Of a DNA stretch of 11,384 bases, positions 7,198-11,384 are shown one piece after another. The stretch spans positions 1 through 11,384 of the forward strand of contig JACCRD010000106.1 of assembly GCA_013813755.1 (NCBI GenBank). The letters run 5' to 3'. The notes under the pieces are model-generated. The model was not told where the DNA came from. It saw only the letters and a program-made list of their open reading frames with translations, and ran no database searches. Position numbers and translations under genes: made by a program. This DNA is from Acidobacteriota bacterium. Its GTDB lineage: Bacteria; Acidobacteriota; Blastocatellia; Pyrinomonadales; Pyrinomonadaceae. Each line of letters starts with the position of its first letter. Positions within the stretch are counted from its first letter, which is position 1.

Positions 7198-9276
7198 ATG
7201 AAAAAATTCACAAAAAACTTTGTCTCATTTGCCGGGTTAATTTTAACAGTATTTTTGTTCTCCCCCGCCATCCTCGCCCAGCAAGTTCAGCGTCCGACGT
7301 TCGACGTAACGAATTATTTGATGGACGTGCAGCTCGCTCCCAATGAAAATAGATTAAACGCGACGGCGGACGTGACTTTTACCCCGCTCGAAGATACGCG
7401 CGCCGTTACTTTTGAACTTAATGGTTCGCTCAAAGTCGAAAGCGTTTCGCTCCAAAATTTATCCGCGCCCGCGTCGTTGCCGAAGGTTAAAAACGCAGTC
7501 GCTCCGCCGCAAAACCAGGTAACTTTTATACAGGATCAGGTTGGCGTGTCTGATTTGGGTCCGAGCGTGAAAGTAGATTTTGGCGCAAATGTTACAAAAG
7601 GAACGTCCGTTACTTTGCGGTTTAGATACAGCGGTGTTTTAAACAGCCCGCAGGGCGGACCGCTTCTCAATAAAAGATTGGCTGCCGTCGGTAATAACAG
7701 CGGTTATTTGATGTATGCGGCGCGTTGGTTTCCGTTTCACGAATACGCGGCGGATCGCGCCACATCGGATATTACAATTTCGGTGCCGGGCGGTTTTCAA
7801 ATCGTCGGTTTCAGCGACACGGCTCTTAATCAAAATGGCGGAAAATATCGCTTTGTGCAATCGAAGCCTGCGCTTATCGGAAATTTCGCATACGGAAAAT
7901 TCACAAATAAAACGATGCGGGTCGGTGATTATGAACTGCAGTTTTATACCAAGCCCGGTACGGACGCGCAGGTTGCCGCGTATGGCGAAACTCTGGGACG
8001 CGCGCTTGAATTTTACACGAAACAATACGGCGCCCCCGACGGCGGCAAACGACTTATAGTAATTCAGATTGATGACGAAAGCCTTGATTATTATTCGATG
8101 CAGGGAATGATTTTTATGGCGGACAAGTTGTTTGAACAGCAGCGCGACATTACGCAGGAACGGCTTCAACGTGAAGCCGCTCTCCAGTGGTGGGGGGTAA
8201 CGGTTGGTTTGAAATCTTTTGATGATGCGTGGATTTCGCAGGGTTTAGCCGAATTCAGCGCTCAATCGCTCCGCGAAAGCACGGCGACGAGCGCGCAGCT
8301 CGACAATTTGCGGCGCGAACTGCTTGAAAAATCTTTGACTTTTGAGCAAACCGCTTCGCTTTCGCGCACGCCGACGGTTCACGAAGATCAATCGGTGGCG
8401 TATCAATATTTAATGTTCGGCAAAGGAGCGCTGGTTTTCAAACTCCTTCGTGAGACGCTCGGACAGGAAAAATTCAATCAACTACTCCGCACTTATCTCG
8501 AACGGTTTCGCGGCAAAAACGCTTCGATTGATGATTTTGAAAAATTGACGACGCAAGTTGCGGGGCAGCCTTTGCGATACTTTTTCGCAAGGTGGGTTGA
8601 AGGCACGGGCGTTCCGGAATTTACGACCGATTACCAAATTATTCGCACCCGCGGCGGCAAATTCGTCACGCGCGGAACCGTTAAGCAGAATTATGACAAT
8701 CTGCGTCTGCCGGTTGAAGTCCAGCTTCGTGCCGAAGGTGAAAACGAATCTAAAATTGTCAAAATTGACATCGAAGACGCGAGTGCCGATTTTAATATTG
8801 AATCAAACGGCAAACCGCTCGGAATCGTGATTGATCCGAACAATAAACTTCTGAGAATTTCGCAGGATTTAAGAGTTTCTTCGATTGCGCGGCGCGGTAT
8901 CGAACAATTTAAGGAAGGAAATTACGTCGAAGCGCAGCAGCAGTTTGAAGCGGCTCTCAAACTCGACCGTTCAAATTCGTGGATTTATTACCATCTCGGT
9001 TTGCTCTTTTTAGAACAGCGCAATTACGATTTGGCGATTGATAATTTCAAAGCTGTTTTGAGCGGAAACTTAAGTCCCGCGTGGCTTTCGGTCTGGTCAA
9101 ATATCAAAATGGGCAATGCCTATGATGCGAAGGGCGACCGAGCCAGAGCGACCGCCGCCTACAAGCGCGCCGAAGCTCTCGGCGATAACTACGACAACGC
9201 GCTCGATGCCGTCAAGCGTTATCAGGCGACGCCGTATGACCCGAAGGAAAAATCAAATACGACGGCGGTTAAATAA
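7198..9276 (+). CDS. Exported M1-aminopeptidase-like pseudopeptidase with C-terminal TPRs
   Basis: This 692-aa secreted or periplasmic protein has M1 (gluzincin) peptidase architecture but a lost active site. A Sec signal peptide (residues 1-27, cleavage after ILA) is followed by an N-terminal beta domain (about 33-245, including AARWFPFHEYAADRAT). A catalytic-like domain covers about 250-470, then a beta domain (about 475-555), and three TPR-like helix pairs lie between about 560 and 675. The M1 zinc site HExxH-x18-E appears as REAAL (325-329) followed, at the correct spacing, by Gln348 in AWISQGLAEF. All three zinc ligands are therefore replaced, although the flanking QWWG and GLAEF are retained. 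The GxMEN-like site reads YSMQGM (299-304), and the transition-state Tyr before KGA is Phe407. It should not be an M1 peptidase; binding, scaffold or chaperone roles are possible. No good Shine-Dalgarno is seen; AGGGA is about 13 nt upstream. Confidence 0.87.
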   Translation: MKKFTKNFVSFAGLILTVFLFSPAILAQQVQRPTFDVTNYLMDVQLAPNENRLNATADVTFTPLEDTRAVTFELNGSLKVESVSLQNLSAPASLPKVKNAVAPPQNQVTFIQDQVGVSDLGPSVKVDFGANVTKGTSVTLRFRYSGVLNSPQGGPLLNKRLAAVGNNSGYLMYAARWFPFHEYAADRATSDITISVPGGFQIVGFSDTALNQNGGKYRFVQSKPALIGNFAYGKFTNKTMRVGDYELQFYTKPGTDAQVAAYGETLGRALEFYTKQYGAPDGGKRLIVIQIDDESLDYYSMQGMIFMADKLFEQQRDITQERLQREAALQWWGVTVGLKSFDDAWISQGLAEFSAQSLRESTATSAQLDNLRRELLEKSLTFEQTASLSRTPTVHEDQSVAYQYLMFGKGALVFKLLRETLGQEKFNQLLRTYLERFRGKNASIDDFEKLTTQVAGQPLRYFFARWVEGTGVPEFTTDYQIIRTRGGKFVTRGTVKQNYDNLRLPVEVQLRAEGENESKIVKIDIEDASADFNIESNGKPLGIVIDPNNKLLRISQDLRVSSIARRGIEQFKEGNYVEAQQQFEAALKLDRSNSWIYYHLGLLFLEQRNYDLAIDNFKAVLSGNLSPAWLSVWSNIKMGNAYDAKGDRARATAAYKRAEALGDNYDNALDAVKRYQATPYDPKEKSNTTAVK

Positions 9277-9419
9277 GAAGTTCGAGGTTCAAAGTAAAAA
9301 GGAAAAGGCGAAAGAGGTTTTGTTTGATCAAAAGCAGATGTCGCTGTTATTGCAAAAACAATTGCGATGGTCATCGCGGACAAAACATTTTTTAATTTTT
9401 TATGTTTGAATAAGTTCAT
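9222..9419 (-). CDS. Possible small secreted protein, 65 aa, convergent overlap
   Basis: This is a 65-codon minus-strand frame beginning MNLFKHKKLKNVLSAM. A GAGGAG Shine-Dalgarno lies 7 nt before the ATG. The N-terminus looks like a Sec signal peptide: basic residues, a hydrophobic core AIVFAITA, and a cleavage-like TSA near residue 29. The remaining part, after FDQTKPL, is short and unrecognised. Its last 55 bases are antisense to the 3' end of the M1-like gene, so this tail is constrained or created by that gene. It may be a real small exported protein, the 5' remnant of a longer gene cut by rearrangement, or a chance frame. The combination of ribosome site and signal peptide is the only support. 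Confidence 0.4.
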   Translation of the reverse strand: MNLFKHKKLKNVLSAMTIAIVFAITATSAFDQTKPLSPFPFYFEPRTSYLTAVVFDFSFGSYGVA

Positions 9420-9434
9420 TAAAAGTCTCCTCAA

Positions 9435-9711
9435 AAGGGTAGAAGTTTTTATTGCCTGGTTATAAAATAGAATTCAAACAAAAGCCCCCGGAATCTGCCG
9501 AATGTTAAACAAATTTTGACTTTTGCGAAAATAAATTATTGAGTTTAGCCTTCAATGTGCAAGAATATTGGACGGAGATTAACAAGGTGTGAAGTCAATA
9601 TTAAATCAGTGTTAAAAAATTCAGACTCGAATTTTCAACATTTAACATCTTTTTATGAGGATCAAAGATTCTAAAAATTAGGCGTCTGAAATTTTGTTTT
9701 GTGAATTTAAG
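9435..9711. other. AT-rich intergenic DNA with no convincing gene
   Basis: Together with the small possible frame to its left, this is the largest stretch without an assured gene (9277-9711). The DNA is rich in A/T runs. I see no tRNA, no protein family and only short chance frames. It should contain the minus-strand promoter of the possible small secreted protein and the transcription end of the ZIP gene. No promoter with both good hexamers was found. Confidence 0.6.
9614..9635 (-). terminator. Weak candidate terminator after the ZIP gene
   Basis: On the minus strand, AAAATTC and GAATTTT can pair as a 7-bp stem around a 6-nt loop, and two further T residues follow the stem. It lies about 77-98 nt downstream of the ZIP stop codon. 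The stem has only one G-C pair, so it would be a poor intrinsic terminator; it is listed as the best candidate in the gap. Confidence 0.22.
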
Positions 9712-10470
9712 TTATTCACCGATTTTGGTGAGAATAAAAGCGGTTAAAAATCCGAGAGCTGAGATTAATCCGGCAAAATCGTGCGCTTCTTCAAATGCTT
9801 CGGGAATCATCGTGTCCGCCAGCATCGCCAAAATCGCGCCGGCAGCAACGGCAGTCGTTCCGGCAATAATTTCGGCTGAGAAACCGCTGAAAACTGTGTA
9901 ACCGATAAACGCGGAAACGCCGGAAACAGCAGCGATTCCGCCCCACACGCCAAAAATATACGCTGCCGAACGATTTGCTTTTTTCATTCCCGCGGCGCTC
10001 GAGATTCCTTCGGGCAAATTCGACAAAAAGATCGCCGTCACTGTCACCCAGCTCACAGCGCCGCCCGCGATCATACTGACGCCGATAACAATTGATTCCG
10101 GTATGCCGTCAAGCAGCGCGCCGACTGCGATCGATAAACCACTGCCGCTGTCTTCACCCTCGGAAGGCTGTTGCTCGCCCGACCTTTTCCGGTGCTTCGC
10201 GCCTTTTCTGTTGACCAGCCAGTTTGCCGCAGTAAAAACCGCTGCTCCCCCAAGAAATCCAATCGCCGTCGAATCGAAACCGCCGAGCTTGTGAGCTTCG
10301 TCCATCAATTCAAATGACAACGCGGAAATCAGCACGCCGCTCCCGAAAGCCATAATCCCCGCAATAATTCGTTGCGAAATATTAAAGTAAAAACCGATTG
10401 CCGCGCCGATCAGAAGCGCTGAACCGGCAACCAATCCCCAAAATCCCGCCTGTAACCAAATTGGAAACAT
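9712..10470 (-). CDS. ZIP-family metal transporter
   Basis: This 252-aa inner-membrane protein of the ZIP family (GufA-like prokaryotic branch) is predicted to move divalent metals such as zinc across the membrane. It has about eight hydrophobic segments. The family's metal-binding helices are recognisable: TM4 carries VGALLDGIPESIVIG (116-130, with Asp121 and Glu125) and TM5 carries FLSNLPEGISSAAGM (148-162, with Asn151 and Glu154). A later helix has ADTMIPEAFEEAH (218-230). Between TM3 and TM4 there is a charged cytoplasmic loop (about 87-108) rich in Lys, Arg, Glu and Ser, with only one His. The start is supported by AAGGA about 7 nt upstream. It begins 15 bp after a 48-aa ribbon-helix-helix-like gene, which suggests cotranscription. 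Zinc is the likeliest metal by family, but iron or manganese cannot be excluded. Confidence 0.9.
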   Translation of the reverse strand: MFPIWLQAGFWGLVAGSALLIGAAIGFYFNISQRIIAGIMAFGSGVLISALSFELMDEAHKLGGFDSTAIGFLGGAAVFTAANWLVNRKGAKHRKRSGEQQPSEGEDSGSGLSIAVGALLDGIPESIVIGVSMIAGGAVSWVTVTAIFLSNLPEGISSAAGMKKANRSAAYIFGVWGGIAAVSGVSAFIGYTVFSGFSAEIIAGTTAVAAGAILAMLADTMIPEAFEEAHDFAGLISALGFLTAFILTKIGE

Positions 10471-10485
10471 TTTAATTCCTTAAAT

Positions 10486-10632
10486 TTATAATCCTTCGGT
10501 TTTCATTTTTCGGACGGACATTTCTAAAATTTCCACTACTACTTGTTCAATTGTTTTCTGTTCTCTTTTAGCCCTTTCAAACAACCATTTATAAATCTCG
10601 TCGGAAACTTCTGTGGTCATTGAATGTGTCAT
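10486..10632 (-). CDS. Small ribbon-helix-helix-like (CopG/Arc-type) protein, 48 aa
   Basis: This short complete frame starts MTHSMTTEVSDEIYKWL and ends in RKMKTEGL. A strong purine-rich ribosome site (AGGTGGG) lies 4 nt before the ATG; a second in-frame ATG (at 10620) is possible. The pattern is that of a ribbon-helix-helix DNA-binding protein: a short strand (TTEVS), helix 1 (DEIYKWLFERAKREQ), a turn at KT, and helix 2 (IEQVVVEILEMSVRKM). Such proteins dimerise and bind operator DNA, either as antitoxins or as stand-alone repressors. No toxin-like gene is adjacent. It lies 35 bp after a HerA-type ATPase gene and 15 bp before the ZIP transporter. A regulatory or antitoxin-like function is inference from the fold pattern only. 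Confidence 0.68.
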   Translation of the reverse strand: MTHSMTTEVSDEIYKWLFERAKREQKTIEQVVVEILEMSVRKMKTEGL

Positions 10633-10667
10633 CTTTCCCACCTTTCAAACGCATTTTAACACAAAAA

Positions 10668-11384
10668 TCAAATCCTGATGTTACCGACTTTTTCAGGTTT
10701 TTTATCCGAACTTGGCTTCAAATAAGGCGACTCCGCTTGCTCGCGTTTGTCCTGCGAATCGGTCGAATGCCAGCGCATCCATTCCGAAGGCGCGTCGAAG
10801 GTTTCGCCGCCGTGTGCGGTTAATCTTTGGCGGATGCGGCACATCACGGGCGTGTTGATGCCGACGCCTGAGATAACGGCTTGACCTTTGGTGAGGGCGG
10901 GCAGTTCGGCGAGCATCGCTCTCCCTGCGCCTTCGACCGATTGGGCGACGGTTTGCTGGTCAATCGGGTTGACGATTCGCATAATGATTTGCGTCATACA
11001 TTGCGAGAGAACGTCCTGGTCGAGCTTGCCCGGTCGCTGCGTGATCAGCCCGATGCCGACGCCGAATTTTCTGCCTTCGGATAGAATTTGTTTTAAGATG
11101 TTGGTCGAAACGACGCTCGCACCGGCGGGCGCGAAACGATGTGCTTCTTCGAGCAGGGCGAAAACCGGATAATCGAGAAAATTTTCGTTGCCACGCTCAA
11201 CTTCCTGCCGGACGGTCATCATTCGAGCTTTATTGACGCGGCGCAATAAAGTTCCAACAATAACCTGTTGTTCGTGCTGTTCAATATCGGAGAGCTGCAA
11301 AATTGTGCAACGTCCGGGTTTGTAAAGCTCGCTTAAATCAATATGGTCGCTGGCAGTGAAGATGCTGTCGGATTTGCCGAACCG
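10668..11384 (-). CDS. HerA/DUF87-type P-loop ATPase, C-terminal part (5' end outside window)
   Basis: The last 238 residues of a HerA-like, DUF87-type DNA-translocating ATPase are visible; the frame remains open to the window edge, so the Walker A region and the N-terminus lie beyond base 11384. Seen in order: GRCTILQLSDIE, a Walker B strand YPVFALLEEAHRF with the acidic pair, the conserved helix ILKQILSEGRKFGVGIG, and the sensor-like LITQRPGKLDQDVLSQC. MTQIIMRIVNPIDQQTV and LPALTKGQAVISG follow, all typical of the HerA/FtsK-related hexameric ATPase superfamily. A low-complexity hydrophilic tail of about 45 residues ends the protein. Classical HerA works with the NurA nuclease in DNA end processing, and bacterial relatives often occur in defence or repair gene sets; no partner nuclease is visible here. 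Confidence 0.9.
   Translation of the reverse strand, partial: RFGKSDSIFTASDHIDLSELYKPGRCTILQLSDIEQHEQQVIVGTLLRRVNKARMMTVRQEVERGNENFLDYPVFALLEEAHRFAPAGASVVSTNILKQILSEGRKFGVGIGLITQRPGKLDQDVLSQCMTQIIMRIVNPIDQQTVAQSVEGAGRAMLAELPALTKGQAVISGVGINTPVMCRIRQRLTAHGGETFDAPSEWMRWHSTDSQDKREQAESPYLKPSSDKKPEKVGNIRI

Noticed and set aside
7639..8169. A 176-codon minus-strand frame opposite the M1-like gene
   Set aside because: It lies entirely inside a well-supported coding gene, is rich in Arg and Phe as antisense shadows are, and shows no domain.
9555..9674. A 39-codon plus-strand frame (MCKNIGRRLTRCEV...) in the AT-rich gap
   Set aside because: It has no Shine-Dalgarno, no recognisable domain and an unremarkable composition; frames of this length are expected by chance in this DNA.

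Overview
The window looks like chromosomal DNA of a free-living, Gram-negative-type bacterium. Base composition is moderate (an impression, not computed), there is a Sec-type exported M1-like protein, and the mix includes an Uma2-family protein, a HerA-type ATPase, APC permeases and TPR fusions. This is compatible with Acidobacteriota of the Blastocatellia/Pyrinomonadaceae kind, but that assignment is inference from gene style and no marker gene is present. I see no rRNA, tRNA, CRISPR array, transposase or phage gene.

Left part (1-4350): an amino-acid block. Two APC-superfamily permeases lie head to tail on the minus strand, a 514-aa LAT-like one followed 27 bp later by a CAT/YfnA-like one cut by the window edge. 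Across a 178-bp intergenic region they diverge from a complete plus-strand aromatic-L-amino-acid decarboxylase-type PLP enzyme. Together they suggest amino-acid uptake or exchange coupled to decarboxylation, an inference from gene order.

Middle part (4465-7051): four tightly packed plus-strand genes, probably one transcript: an SRPBCC ligand-binding-fold protein, an Uma2-family (PD-(D/E)XK-like) protein, a Dabb-domain small protein and a membrane-anchored PHP-domain metallohydrolase. A perfect 16-bp palindrome sits just before the PHP start. A perfect 26-bp inverted repeat covers the PHP stop codon and the DNA after it.

Right-middle part (7198-9711): a 692-aa exported protein with the M1 aminopeptidase architecture plus C-terminal TPRs. 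Its HExxH-x18-E zinc site is changed to RExxL-x18-Q, and the catalytic Tyr and the exopeptidase GxMEN motif are also altered, so it is best read as a pseudopeptidase. A possible 65-aa secreted protein is encoded convergently on the minus strand and overlaps its 3' end. AT-rich DNA with no convincing gene follows.

Right end (9712-11384): a minus-strand run of a HerA/DUF87-type ATPase (5' part outside the window), a 48-aa ribbon-helix-helix-like protein and a ZIP-family metal transporter. The gaps are 35 and 15 bp, so they may be cotranscribed.
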